A DNA stretch of 64,000 bases, taken from assembly GCF_900113835.1 (NCBI RefSeq), contig NZ_FOQV01000016.1:53971-117970 (forward strand). The letters run 5' to 3'. Of this stretch, positions 17,682 through 26,977 are shown piece after piece. Numbering within the stretch: the stretch's first letter is position 1; each line of letters starts with the position of its first letter. Source of the DNA: Allobosea sp. OK403 (GTDB taxonomy: Bacteria > Pseudomonadota > Alphaproteobacteria > Rhizobiales > Beijerinckiaceae). The notes beneath the pieces are model-generated. The model saw only the letters and a program-made list of their open reading frames with translations. It was not told the origin of the DNA and did no database searches. The translations under genes were made by a program, and so were the position numbers.

Positions 17682-19469
17682 ATGAATAGTCAGCATATCC
17701 AAGGTATGGTGCAAAATCTGAAAGAAGGTCGTCTATCGCGACGCTCCTTCATCCAGAAGATGGCGGCGTTTGGCATCGGCGCCCCGATCGCGAGCCAGAT
17801 TCTCGCCTGGAACAATGTCGCGATGGCCAACGCCACGCTCGAATACAAGCCGACCAAGGCCGGCGGCGGCGGGCCGCTGAAGCTCCTGCTCTGGCAGGCG
17901 CCGACGCTGCTGAACCCGCATTTCGCCTCCGGCACCAAGGATCAGATCGCCTCCCGCATCTTCTATGAGCCGCTGGCCGGCTGGGACAAGGAAGGCAACC
18001 TCATCCCGCAGCTCGCCGCTGCGGTTCCGAGCAAGGAGAATGGCGGCCTCTCGGAAGACGGCACGAGCGTCACCTGGAAGCTGAAGCCGGGCGTGAAGTG
18101 GCATGACGGCAAGCCGCTCACCGCCGACGACGTCGTCTTCACCTGGGAGTATGCCGCCGATCCGGCGACGGCCGCCTACACCACCGGCGCCTACAAGGAC
18201 ATCAAGGTCGAGAAGGTCGACGATCTCACCGTCAAGGTGATCTTCAGCAAGCCGACGCCGTTCTGGGCCGACCCCTTCGTCGGCGTCGCCGGCATGATCA
18301 TCCCGAAGCATCATTTCGCCGAGTACAAGGGTGCCAAATCGCGCGAGGCCCCGGCCAATCTGAAGCCCGTCGGCACCGGACCCTACAAATTCGCCGACTT
18401 CAAGCCGGGCGATATCCTCGCCGGCACGCGCAACGAGGACTATCACGTCAAGAACCAGCCGCATTTCGACACGCTCGAAGTGAAGGGCGGCGGTGACGCG
18501 GTCTCGGCGGCACGCGCCGTGCTGCAGACCGGCGAATACGACTATGCCTGGGATACGCTGGTCGAAGACGAAGTGCTCAAGCGCCTGGAGACCGGCGGCC
18601 GCGGCAAGATCAGCGCCGCGCCCGCGGGCGACGTCGAGTTCATCACCCTGAACACGACCGATCCGTGGACCGAGGTCGATGGCGAGCGCTCCAGCGTCAA
18701 GACCAAGCACCCGACGCTGTCCGATCCGGCCGTTCGCCAGGCGATCAACCTGCTGATCGACCGCGACTCCATCCAGAAGTTCATCTATGGCCGCGGCGGC
18801 GTCGCCACGGCGAGCTTCGTCAACGAGCCCAAGCAGTTCAAGTCGAGCAAGCTGAAATACGAGTTCAGCATCGAGAAGGCCAACAAGGTTCTTGACGAGG
18901 CGGGCTGGAAGAAGGGCGCCGACGGCGTCCGCGAGAAGGATGGCAAGAAGCTCAAATTCGTCTTCCAGACCTCGATCAACGCCCCGCGCCAGAAGGTCCA
19001 GGCCATCGTCAAGCAGGCCTGCCAGCGCGCCGGCATCGAGCTGGAGCTGAAGTCGGTCACGGCCTCGGTGTTCTTCTCCTCCGACGTCGCCAACCCCGAC
19101 ACCTACACCAAGCTCTATGTCGACATGGAGATGTACACCACGACGCAGCCGCAGCCCGATCCCGAGCGCTTCCTCAACCAGTTCACCTCCTGGGAGATCG
19201 CCAACAAGGAGAACAAATGGCTGGGCCGCAACGTCTCGCGCTACTCCGACCCGGCGGCTGACGAGGCCTACAAGGCCGCCCAGAAGGAGCTCGATCCGGC
19301 CAAGCGCGCCGGCCTGCTGATCAAGGTCAACGAGATCTTCTGCGAGGCCAACGTCATCCTCCCGGTCCTTTCAAGGACCAAGGTCGTGGCGGCGGCGCAA
19401 AGCCTTTCGCACGACCATAGCGGCTGGGACGTCGATACCTGGAACCTCGCGGCCTGGTATCGCAGCTAA
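17682..19469 (+). CDS. Peptide-type ABC transporter substrate-binding protein (SBP family 5)
   Basis: 595 residues. The N-terminal Tat-like signal contains SRRSFIQKMAAFG, with cleavage after the hydrophobic stretch. The body matches family 5 solute-binding proteins (DppA/OppA type): YEPLAGWDKEGNLIPQLA, then LKPGVKWHDGKPLTADDVVF. It should capture peptides or related solutes in the periplasm. The Met at 17682 was chosen over 17667 because GAAGG lies six bases upstream. No permease or ATPase genes adjoin it, so partners must be elsewhere. Two hairpins follow the stop. Confidence 0.87.
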   Translation: MNSQHIQGMVQNLKEGRLSRRSFIQKMAAFGIGAPIASQILAWNNVAMANATLEYKPTKAGGGGPLKLLLWQAPTLLNPHFASGTKDQIASRIFYEPLAGWDKEGNLIPQLAAAVPSKENGGLSEDGTSVTWKLKPGVKWHDGKPLTADDVVFTWEYAADPATAAYTTGAYKDIKVEKVDDLTVKVIFSKPTPFWADPFVGVAGMIIPKHHFAEYKGAKSREAPANLKPVGTGPYKFADFKPGDILAGTRNEDYHVKNQPHFDTLEVKGGGDAVSAARAVLQTGEYDYAWDTLVEDEVLKRLETGGRGKISAAPAGDVEFITLNTTDPWTEVDGERSSVKTKHPTLSDPAVRQAINLLIDRDSIQKFIYGRGGVATASFVNEPKQFKSSKLKYEFSIEKANKVLDEAGWKKGADGVREKDGKKLKFVFQTSINAPRQKVQAIVKQACQRAGIELELKSVTASVFFSSDVANPDTYTKLYVDMEMYTTTQPQPDPERFLNQFTSWEIANKENKWLGRNVSRYSDPAADEAYKAAQKELDPAKRAGLLIKVNEIFCEANVILPVLSRTKVVAAAQSLSHDHSGWDVDTWNLAAWYRS

Positions 19470-19480
19470 GCGTCAGCGAG

Positions 19481-19507
19481 CCTCGCGGAGACACCGTCTC
19501 CGCGAGG
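19481..19507 (+). terminator. Perfect hairpin after the substrate-binding protein gene
   Basis: CCTCGCGGAGAC-ACC-GTCTCCGCGAGG is a 12-bp perfect stem 11 bp after the stop. It lacks a T-run and may act as an RNA 3' end protector ahead of the true terminator. Confidence 0.6.
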
Positions 19508-19524
19508 GGCTGCTTCGCAATAAG

Positions 19525-19556
19525 AAAGCCCGGCGGATTAGATCCGCCGGGCTTTT
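19525..19556. terminator. Bidirectional rho-independent terminator
   Basis: AAAGCCCGGCGGAT-TAG-ATCCGCCGGGCTTTT has a 14-bp perfect stem with T or A runs on both sides. It lies between the convergent binding-protein and MarC genes and can serve both. Confidence 0.85.
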
Positions 19557-19591
19557 CATATCTGGCAGGCGCCGGGACAGAGTGAACCGCC

Positions 19592-20224
19592 CTACCCCGC
19601 GGTGATCACCGCCTTCACCCCATCGATTACGAATTGCACCGCGAGCGCCGCCAGGATTACGCCGAGCAGGCGCGTCAGCACGACATTGCCGGTGACGCCG
19701 AGCAGCCGGGCCATCGGCACTGCCAGCAGGAAGACGACAAGGCAAGACAGGATCACCAGGCCGCAGATCACGGCGAGCGAAGCCAGCATCAGCGGGTTGC
19801 CTTCAGCCCTGCCTGCCAGCAGCATCATCGCCGTCAGCGCGCCCGGCCCTGCCATCAGCGGGATCGCCAGAGGGAAGGCCGCGACATTGCGGATATGGTC
19901 CTGCGTGATCGCGATCTCGGCGGTCTGCGCCTTGCGCTCGTTGCGGCGCTCGAACACCATCTCGAACGAAATCCAGAACAGCAACAACCCGCCAGCGATG
20001 CGGAAGGCCGGCAGCGAGACGCCGAGCGCCTTCAGCACGATGTCCCCCGCCACGCCGAAGAAGGCCATGATGCCGAACGCGATGATGCAGGCGCGAACCG
20101 CGACCTGCCTGCGCTCATCGCCCGTCATGCCGCGCGTCAGTGACAGGAAGATCGGCGCGAGCCCCGGCGGGTCGAGCGTGACGAGCAAGGTCACCAGCGC
20201 GGAGGTGAGGAAATCGAGGTTCAT
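19592..20224 (-). CDS. MarC-family integral membrane protein
   Basis: 210 residues, about six transmembrane helices, normal MarC/UPF0056 length. Family hallmarks include LVTLDPPGLAPIFLSLT near the N-terminus and FPLAIPLMAGPGAL in the middle. The function of MarC proteins is not settled; the early multidrug-resistance link was not confirmed. The frame is open to 20314, but the family N-terminus is MNLDFLTSALVTLL at 20224. It is divergent from gyrA. Confidence 0.87.
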   Translation of the reverse strand: MNLDFLTSALVTLLVTLDPPGLAPIFLSLTRGMTGDERRQVAVRACIIAFGIMAFFGVAGDIVLKALGVSLPAFRIAGGLLLFWISFEMVFERRNERKAQTAEIAITQDHIRNVAAFPLAIPLMAGPGALTAMMLLAGRAEGNPLMLASLAVICGLVILSCLVVFLLAVPMARLLGVTGNVVLTRLLGVILAALAVQFVIDGVKAVITAG

Positions 20225-20482
20225 CGCGGGCAGTAAGCCATGCCGCAGGCGCGACCGCCAGCGCGAAGGTGGAACGGGTTGGACAGGGCTCCGAAAGGTC
20301 GCTTCCGCCGCCAATCAAGGCAGCATTGTGGAACGGGCGGCGCCGCCGCATCTCAGAGGCTCGCAACCATTTGATTTAAATGGCTTATTTTTCCCCCGAA
20401 AAGCCAGTCGCCACACTGGCTTCCCCGGCCGGAATCGGGTAGCCAGAAGCCTGAAAAATAGCAGGAATCGGGACCCAATCCC

Positions 20483-23248
20483 TTGAGCGACGACACAGAC
20501 GACAAGCGCCCGGACGAGCCGCATTTCGGCGGCGACATCAAGCCGATCGCGATCACCGACGAGATGAAGAAGAGCTATCTCGATTACGCCATGAGCGTGA
20601 TCGTGAGCCGCGCTCTGCCCGACGTCCGCGACGGCTTGAAGCCCGTGCACCGGCGCATCCTGTTCTCGATGCACGAGAACAAGAACACGCCCGACCGATC
20701 CTACACCAAATGCGCCCGCATCGTCGGCGACACGATGGGTAAATACCATCCGCACGGCAATCTCGCGGTCTATGACGCGCTCGTGCGCATGGCGCAGGAT
20801 TTCTCGCTGCGCCTGCCCTTGATCGACGGCCAGGGCAATTTCGGCTCGATGGACGGCGATAGCGCCGCAGCCGATCGTTATACCGAAGCCAGGCTCGACA
20901 AGGCGGCGATGTCGCTGCTGGAGGATCTCGACCTCGACACGGTCGAGTTCCAGCCGAACTATGACGGCAAGGAGCTCGAGCCGAAGGTCCTGCCGGCGCG
21001 CTTCCCCAATCTGCTCGTCAACGGCGCCGGCGGCATCGCGGTCGGCATGGCGACCAATATCCCGCCGCATAATCTCGGCGAGGTCATCGATGCCTGCATC
21101 GCGCTGATCGAGAACCCCGAGATCTCGATCGACGAATTGATCGAGATCGTGCCCGGCCCGGACTTCCCGACCGGCGCCTCGATCATGGGCCGCAGCGGCA
21201 TCCACTCCGCCTATCACACCGGCCGCGGCTCGATCGTGATGCGTTCGAAGACGCATATCGAGGAACTGCGCAAGGAGCGCGAGGCGATCATCGTCACCGA
21301 GGTTCCCTATCAGGTGAACAAGGCCTCGATGGTCGAGAAGATCGCCGATCTGGTGCGCGAAAAGCGCATCGAGGGCATCTCGGACCTGCGCGACGAATCC
21401 AGCCGCGAGGGCGTGCGCGTCGTCATCGAGATCAAGCGCGACGCGGTCGCCGATGTCGTGCTGAACCAGCTCTACCGCTTCACCCCGCTGCAGACCTCGT
21501 TTGGCGCCAATATGGTGGCGCTGACCGGCGGCCGGCCGGAGGTCCTGAACCTCAAGGACTTCATCGCGGCTTTCGTCGAGTTCCGCGAAGAGGTCGTCTC
21601 ACGGCGCACCCGCTTCCTGCTCAACAAGGCTCGCGAGCGCGCCCATGTGCTCTGCGGCCTCGCCACCGCCGTCGCCAATATCGACGAGGTCATCCGCCTG
21701 ATCCGCACTGCGCCGACGCCGGCCGCCGCCCATGCTTCGTTGATGGAGCGCAACTGGCCGGCAGAGGACATCGCGCCGCTGATCGCGCTGGTCGACGATC
21801 CGCGCCATCCGATGAATGCCGACGGCACCTACAAGCTGTCGGACGCCCAGGCCAAGGCGATCCTCGAACTGCGCCTCGCCCGCCTGACGGCTCTGGGCCG
21901 CGACGAAATCGGCGAGGAGCTGTCGAAGCTCGCCACCGAGATCGCCGACTATCTCGAGATCCTGCGCTCGCGCGTCCGCATCCAGACGATCATCAAGAAC
22001 GAGCTGGTCGAGGTAAAGGCCGCCTTCGCCACGCCACGCCGCACGGTGATCCAGGATTGGGGTTCCGACCTAGACGACGAGGATCTGATCGCGCGCGAGG
22101 ACATGGTCGTCACCGTGTCTCATGCCGGCTACATCAAGCGCGTGCCGCTCTCGACCTATCGGGCGCAGAAGCGCGGCGGCAAGGGCCGCTCCGGCATGGC
22201 CACCCGCGACGAGGATTTCGTCGCGCGTCTGTTCGTCGCCAGCACGCACACACCGGTGCTGTTCTTCTCCTCGCATGGCCAGGTCTACAAGGAGAAGGTC
22301 TGGCGGCTGCCGCTGGCGGCGCCGAACGCGCGTGGCAAGGCGCTGGTCAACATGCTGCCGCTCGAACTGAACGAGCGCATCACCACGATCATGCCGCTGC
22401 CGGAGGATGAGGAGAGCTGGGAGAAGCTCGACGTGATGTTCGCCACCGCCTCGGGCGGCGTCAGGCGCAATAAGCTGTCGGACTTCGTCAACGTCAACCG
22501 TGCCGGCAAGATCGCGATGAAGCTCGACGAGGGCGACGCCATCGTCGACGTGCAGATCTGCACCGAGGACAACGACGTGCTGCTGACCACGGCGCTCGGC
22601 CAGTGCATCCGCTTCCCGGTGCCGGAGGTGCGCGTCTTCAAGGGCCGCGATTCGACCGGCGTGCGCGGCATCAACCTGGCTTCGGGCGACATCGTCATCT
22701 CGATGGCGATCCTGCGCCATGTCGAGGCCGACGGCGAGACGCGCCAGGCCTACCTCAAATTGCGCCGCGCCATCGCCGGTGAGATCGGCGAGGACACCGC
22801 GGCGAGCGATGGCGAAGAGGCGACCGGCAATGCCGAGATCAGCCAGGAGCGCTATGTCGAGCTCTCCGAGGCCGAGGAGGTCATCCTGACCATCTCGGTG
22901 AACGGCTACGGCAAGCGCACCTCGGCCTATGAGTACCGGATCACCGGGCGCGGCGGCAAAGGCATCGTCGCCATGGCCACGACCGAGCGCAACGGCAATC
23001 TGATCGCCTCCTTCCCGGTGGAGGAGAGCGACCAGATCATGCTGGTGACCGATGGCGGCCAGCTCATCCGCTGCCCGGTCGACCAGATCGGCGTCAAGGG
23101 TCGCTCGACGCAGGGCGTCACCATCTTCGACACCGCCAAGGACGAAAAGGTCGTCTCGGTCGAGCGCGTCAGCGACGATGGCGGGGATGATGAGGGCGAA
23201 GGCGAGGCCGAGGCCGGCTCGGCGCCGGAGGAGAATGGCGGCGAGTGA
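20483..23248 (+). CDS. gyrA: DNA gyrase subunit A
   Basis: 921 residues. It forms the breakage-reunion subunit of gyrase, with GyrB, and introduces negative supercoils. The active-site Tyr133 lies in AAADRYTEARL. The GyrA-box QKRGGKGRSG that wraps DNA is in the C-terminal beta-pinwheel region. An acidic insert and an acidic tail (DDEGEGEAEAG) are present. The start appears to be TTG at 20483, since no in-frame ATG precedes the conserved region. The quinolone-resistance region reads HPHGNLAVYD: positions equivalent to E. coli Asp82 and Ser83 are Asn and Leu. A strong terminator follows. Confidence 0.96.
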   Translation: MSDDTDDKRPDEPHFGGDIKPIAITDEMKKSYLDYAMSVIVSRALPDVRDGLKPVHRRILFSMHENKNTPDRSYTKCARIVGDTMGKYHPHGNLAVYDALVRMAQDFSLRLPLIDGQGNFGSMDGDSAAADRYTEARLDKAAMSLLEDLDLDTVEFQPNYDGKELEPKVLPARFPNLLVNGAGGIAVGMATNIPPHNLGEVIDACIALIENPEISIDELIEIVPGPDFPTGASIMGRSGIHSAYHTGRGSIVMRSKTHIEELRKEREAIIVTEVPYQVNKASMVEKIADLVREKRIEGISDLRDESSREGVRVVIEIKRDAVADVVLNQLYRFTPLQTSFGANMVALTGGRPEVLNLKDFIAAFVEFREEVVSRRTRFLLNKARERAHVLCGLATAVANIDEVIRLIRTAPTPAAAHASLMERNWPAEDIAPLIALVDDPRHPMNADGTYKLSDAQAKAILELRLARLTALGRDEIGEELSKLATEIADYLEILRSRVRIQTIIKNELVEVKAAFATPRRTVIQDWGSDLDDEDLIAREDMVVTVSHAGYIKRVPLSTYRAQKRGGKGRSGMATRDEDFVARLFVASTHTPVLFFSSHGQVYKEKVWRLPLAAPNARGKALVNMLPLELNERITTIMPLPEDEESWEKLDVMFATASGGVRRNKLSDFVNVNRAGKIAMKLDEGDAIVDVQICTEDNDVLLTTALGQCIRFPVPEVRVFKGRDSTGVRGINLASGDIVISMAILRHVEADGETRQAYLKLRRAIAGEIGEDTAASDGEEATGNAEISQERYVELSEAEEVILTISVNGYGKRTSAYEYRITGRGGKGIVAMATTERNGNLIASFPVEESDQIMLVTDGGQLIRCPVDQIGVKGRSTQGVTIFDTAKDEKVVSVERVSDDGGDDEGEGEAEAGSAPEENGGE

Positions 23249-23274
23249 TCCCCTCGCCGGAGGCGACGAAACAG

Positions 23275-23305
23275 AAAGGGGCTGCATCGCTGCAGCCCCT
23301 TTTTT
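23275..23305 (+). terminator. Rho-independent terminator of gyrA
   Basis: AAAGGGGCTGCA and TGCAGCCCCTTTTTT form a stable stem with a TCGC loop and a T-run, 27 bp after the stop codon. Confidence 0.92.
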
Positions 23306-23438
23306 CTTGGCTCTCTATTGGCCCTCGACCCTACGGGCCATCCCGGAGCTCGCGGAGCCTGCCATCGAGCCGGCCGAAAACCGGAGCCGGTGTGATGGCG
23401 CCCAGGATGACGCGGTTGTCCAGACAGGCGGAACTGCC

Positions 23439-24554
23439 TCAAATCGTCTCCAGCAGCCCCTTGATCAGCGCCCGGCGCGGCGCGATCGAGGAGACCAGCC
23501 CATACTCGCTCAGCGTATGGGCGCCGCCGCCGTCGATGCCGAGCCCGTCCAGCGTGGGAATGCCCAGCGCTGCGGTGAAATTGCCGTCCGAGCCGCCGCC
23601 GGTCATCGGCACATCCTGCAGGTCGAAGCCGATCCCCGCCGCGATGCCGCGCGCCGTCTCGAACAGCCCCGCAACGGCAGTCGATTTCTCATAAGGCGGC
23701 CGGTTCATCCCGCCCGTGACCTTGATCACGACATCGGGGTCGCGCGGCGTCAGTCCGATGATGCGGTTCTCCATCATCACGCCATCGGCGAGGCTGGTGA
23801 CGCGGCAATCGACCGAAAACCAGGCGTGCTGCGGAATCACATTGGCGGCCGTGCCGCCGCCGACCAGCGCGACCGAGGTCGTGATGCCGCGCGCATAATC
23901 GGTCATGCCCTCGATCGCCAGGATCTGATGCGCCGCCTCGCGGATGGCGCTGCGGCCATCGGCATGGCGCGTGCCGGAATGGGCGGGCCTACCCTCCAGC
24001 TTGACGTCGAAGCGGCCGACGCCCTTGCGCGCGGTGACGATGCGGCCGCCATCGCGTGCCGGTTCCGTCACCAGAACGGCTGCCGATTTGCGCCCAATCT
24101 CCTCGATCACGCCACGCGTCGTCGGCGAGCCGATCTCCTCATCGGGTGTGAACAGGAAGACCATCGGCCGCTTGGCCGAGCCCGCGATCGCGACCTCCTT
24201 GAAGGCCTGCAGCGCAAGCCAGGCCCCGCCCTTCATATCGCAGGCGCCCGGCCCATAGAGCTTGTCGCCCTCGACGCGTACCGGCAGATCCTTGGCGCTC
24301 GTGCCAACCGGATGGACCGTATCGAGATGCGACATCACCGCGACGGCAAGCTCGCCATTATTGGGGCCGGCGCGCAGGATCAGGCTGTCGCCGAGCCCAT
24401 CGCGGCCCGGCAGGCGCTCGACCGCGATCGGCAGCCCTTCGACCTCCTTGGCGACGAGATCCATCATCCCGTTCACGCCGGGCGCATGGTGGGTGGGGCT
24501 CTCCAAGGCAAGCCAGACGGACAGGGCGGAAACGGTGGGATCAATTGTGCTCAT
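23439..24554 (-). CDS. M20-family metallopeptidase (carboxypeptidase G2-like)
   Basis: 371 residues. The two-zinc active site is visible: His in SHLDTVHPVG, bridging Asp in CDMKGG, catalytic Glu in PDEEIGS, Glu in TEPARDGG, and a C-terminal His in GGGAHTLSEYG. The dimerisation domain lies in the middle (KGVGRFDVKLEGRPAHSGTR). Relatives hydrolyse C-terminal glutamate or N-acyl amino acids; the substrate is not predictable. The longer frame to 24707 is rejected because the family begins near MSTIDPTVSAL. It is divergent from the VOC gene across a large palindrome. Confidence 0.88.
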   Translation of the reverse strand: MSTIDPTVSALSVWLALESPTHHAPGVNGMMDLVAKEVEGLPIAVERLPGRDGLGDSLILRAGPNNGELAVAVMSHLDTVHPVGTSAKDLPVRVEGDKLYGPGACDMKGGAWLALQAFKEVAIAGSAKRPMVFLFTPDEEIGSPTTRGVIEEIGRKSAAVLVTEPARDGGRIVTARKGVGRFDVKLEGRPAHSGTRHADGRSAIREAAHQILAIEGMTDYARGITTSVALVGGGTAANVIPQHAWFSVDCRVTSLADGVMMENRIIGLTPRDPDVVIKVTGGMNRPPYEKSTAVAGLFETARGIAAGIGFDLQDVPMTGGGSDGNFTAALGIPTLDGLGIDGGGAHTLSEYGLVSSIAPRRALIKGLLETI

Positions 24555-24658
24555 GTCGCAAGCTTCGCCAAGAAGCATGGCGCAAGCAAGGACGCGACCT
24601 GGCGCGGCACCCCTGCCCTCACCGCATGGCGAGCTGCAATTGCAGGTTGACATAACCT

Positions 24659-24696
24659 GCCGCCTATACCTAACCATATGGTTAAGTATAGGCGGC
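24659..24696. promoter_or_regulatory. 38-bp near-perfect palindrome, probable operator
   Basis: Arms GCCGCCTATACCTAACCAT and ATGGTTAAGTATAGGCGGC meet at a CATATG centre with a single mismatch. It lies 37 bp before the VOC gene start and about 105 bp before the divergent M20 peptidase gene. Size and position suit a dimeric repressor such as an ArsR- or TetR-type protein. No such regulator gene is adjacent. Confidence 0.7.
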
Positions 24697-24733
24697 AACC
24701 AACCCAACCGCGACAGCCCCGATGGAGGACAAC

Positions 24734-25213
24734 ATGCCCGGCATCCAGAAGATCACGCCCTTCCTATGGTTCGACAATCAGGCAGAGGAGGCGGTCGCGT
24801 TCTATCTTTCGGTCTTCAAGAATGCGAAGCCCGGCCCGGTGATGCGCTCCGGCGATGCAGGTCCCGGCCCCAAGGGCAGCGTGCTCTGCGCATCCTTCGA
24901 GCTCGAAGGCCTGCAGCTCACCGCCATGAATGGCGGGCCGCATTTCAAGTTCACCGAAGCGATCTCGCTCCTGATCCATTGCGGCTCGCAGGAGGAGGTC
25001 GATTATTTCTGGGAGAAGCTCGGCGAAGGCGGCCAGACCAGCCAATGCGGCTGGCTCAAGGACAAATACGGCCTATCTTGGCAGGTCACGCCCGACCGGC
25101 TGCTGGAACTCAACATGGACCCGGACTCCGCCAAGGCGGGCCGGGTCATGCAGGCCATGATGCAGATGACCAAGATCGACATCGCCGCGCTGGAGCGCGC
25201 CGCGGCGGGATGA
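24734..25213 (+). CDS. VOC-family protein (PhnB/glyoxalase-like)
   Basis: 159 residues. The N-terminus MPGIQKITPFLWFDNQAEEA and the later KDKYGLSWQVTPDRLLELN are typical of the PhnB/3-demethylubiquinone-methyltransferase-like branch of the vicinal oxygen chelate fold. These are small cytosolic proteins of uncertain function, often found with ArsR or ECF regulators. The ATG at 24734 has GGAGG five bases upstream, so I prefer it to the ATG at 24722. The palindrome at 24659 probably controls transcription. Confidence 0.85.
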   Translation: MPGIQKITPFLWFDNQAEEAVAFYLSVFKNAKPGPVMRSGDAGPGPKGSVLCASFELEGLQLTAMNGGPHFKFTEAISLLIHCGSQEEVDYFWEKLGEGGQTSQCGWLKDKYGLSWQVTPDRLLELNMDPDSAKAGRVMQAMMQMTKIDIAALERAAAG

Positions 25214-25241
25214 GCATCCCCTTTAGCCAACAGAAGCGCGC

Positions 25242-25345
25242 TGTCATCCCGGGCGCAGCGAAGCGAAGACCCGGGATCCATTCCGGAACGGCTCAGGAAT
25301 GGATCCCGGATCAGCGCGGCTTACGCCGCTTGTCCGGGATGACGG
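25242..25345. repeat. REP-like palindromic repeat, copy 1
   Basis: Outer arms begin CGTCATCCCGG-type and end CCGGGATGACG-type, with internal inverted segments (ATCCATTCC and GGAATGGAT). Related copies lie at 40069, 43689, 46881 and, truncated, at 63709. It fills most of the gap between the convergent VOC and binding-protein genes. Confidence 0.8.
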
Positions 25346-25390
25346 CGCGTATTTCCAATAACGAGAGCCCCGCCTTGAAGGCCTCGCCCC

Positions 25391-26977
25391 TCACACTCGC
25401 TTGACGTTCCAGAAGGTCGGGAAGCTCGCCAGCACGCCGGTCAGCGTCTTGCGATAGGCAGTGGGCTGGAAATACTGGCCGAGCGGTGCATAGGGCACGT
25501 CCTCGAAGACCTGCTTCTGGATCTCGGCCGCGATCGCCTTCTGCGCGGCAAGGTCGGGCGCCTCGATCCAGGCATCACGCAGCGCCTCGATCTTGGGCGC
25601 CACCGGCCAGCCCGGCCAGGCATTGGCGCCATTGCCGCGCAGCGAGAGATGGCCGACGGGGTCGAACATGTCGAGCCCGGCCCAACCGGTGAAAAAGCAG
25701 TTCCAACCGCCTTGCGCCGGCGGCTCCTTCTTGGCGCGTCGCGCGACGACGGTGCCCCAATCCATCGCCTGATAATCGACATTCATGCCGATGCGCATCA
25801 GCATCTCGTTGGCGACCTCACATTCCGCCTTGAGATTGGCGAGGTCGGTGACGCCGAGCAGCACGACCTTTTCGCCATTATAACCGGCCGCCGCCAGCGC
25901 CTGCTTGACTTTGCCGACATCGCGCGGGCCGTTGAGCACCTCCATGCCGGCATCGCTCGCCAGTGGCGTGCCCGGCGGGAACACGCCGACGCCAGGGCGC
26001 CACAGGCTCTTATCGGGGCCACCGACCGCCTCCATGAACTCGGCTTGGTCGATCGCCAGCAGGATCGCTCGGCGGATCGCCGGATTGTCGAAGGGCGGAT
26101 GCAGATGGTTCATCCGCATGATCGCAACCGCACCGGTCGTCTCCTTGATCGCAACCTCGATCGCGGGATTCTTCGCCAGCATCGGCAGCAGATCGGGCAA
26201 GGGCTGCTCGACCCAGTCCATCTCGCCGCTCTGCAAAGCGGCTGCGGCCGTCGCCGGATCGGGCAGTGTATGCCATTCGACTCGGTCGAAGTTCACGATC
26301 TTGGGTCCGGCAGTGCGGCCGGGCACGCCGCCGCTGCGCGGAATATAGCCGGCGAACTTCTCATAGACGGCACGGCTGCCGGATTGGCGCTCCGCCGCGA
26401 CGAAGCGGAACGGGCCGCTGCCGACGACCTCGGTGACTTGGGTGAAGGCGTCCGTGTTCGCCAGTCGCTCCGGCATGATCACCGGCATGAAGGCGGTCAT
26501 CTTGGCGAGCGCATCGGGCAGCAACGGGAACGGCTTCTTCAAGCGGAACTGCAGCGTCCTGTCATCGACGGCTGTGAGCTCGTCGGTCAGCCCCAGCAAC
26601 GTCTGGCCGAAGGAATCGCGTTTGCCCCAGCGCTTCAGGCTCGCCACGCAGTCGCGGGCCAGCACGCGCGCGCCGTCATGAAAGACGAGGCCGTCGCGCA
26701 GTTTGATCGTCCAGACCTTGCCATCGGCATCGGCGACCGCACCCTCGGCCATCTGCGGTTGGGCCTTGTAGGTCTCGTCCTGCCCAAACAGCGTATCGTA
26801 GACCATGAAGGCGTGGTTGCGCGTCACCGTCGCCGTCGTCCAGATCGGATCGACCACGGCGAGATCGGCCTGCGGCACAAATTTCAGCACACTCTTGTCG
26901 GCCGCACGCCCGATATGCGGAGCGGGCAAGGCCAGCGCCGCGGCGCCAAGCTGGATGAACCTACGCCGTGTCGACAT
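25391..26977 (-). CDS. Peptide-type ABC transporter substrate-binding protein (SBP family 5)
   Basis: 528 residues. A Tat-type leader (MSTRRRFIQLGAAALALPAP) precedes a family 5 solute-binding domain: MVYDTLFGQDETYKAQPQMA, then IKLRDGLVFHDGARVLARDC. GAGGAGG lies six bases before the ATG at 26977, fixing the start against the longer frame from 27013. As with the gene at 17682, no permease or ATPase is adjacent. The two proteins differ clearly in sequence, so they are not a recent duplication. Ligand unknown. Confidence 0.87.
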   Translation of the reverse strand: MSTRRRFIQLGAAALALPAPHIGRAADKSVLKFVPQADLAVVDPIWTTATVTRNHAFMVYDTLFGQDETYKAQPQMAEGAVADADGKVWTIKLRDGLVFHDGARVLARDCVASLKRWGKRDSFGQTLLGLTDELTAVDDRTLQFRLKKPFPLLPDALAKMTAFMPVIMPERLANTDAFTQVTEVVGSGPFRFVAAERQSGSRAVYEKFAGYIPRSGGVPGRTAGPKIVNFDRVEWHTLPDPATAAAALQSGEMDWVEQPLPDLLPMLAKNPAIEVAIKETTGAVAIMRMNHLHPPFDNPAIRRAILLAIDQAEFMEAVGGPDKSLWRPGVGVFPPGTPLASDAGMEVLNGPRDVGKVKQALAAAGYNGEKVVLLGVTDLANLKAECEVANEMLMRIGMNVDYQAMDWGTVVARRAKKEPPAQGGWNCFFTGWAGLDMFDPVGHLSLRGNGANAWPGWPVAPKIEALRDAWIEAPDLAAQKAIAAEIQKQVFEDVPYAPLGQYFQPTAYRKTLTGVLASFPTFWNVKRV

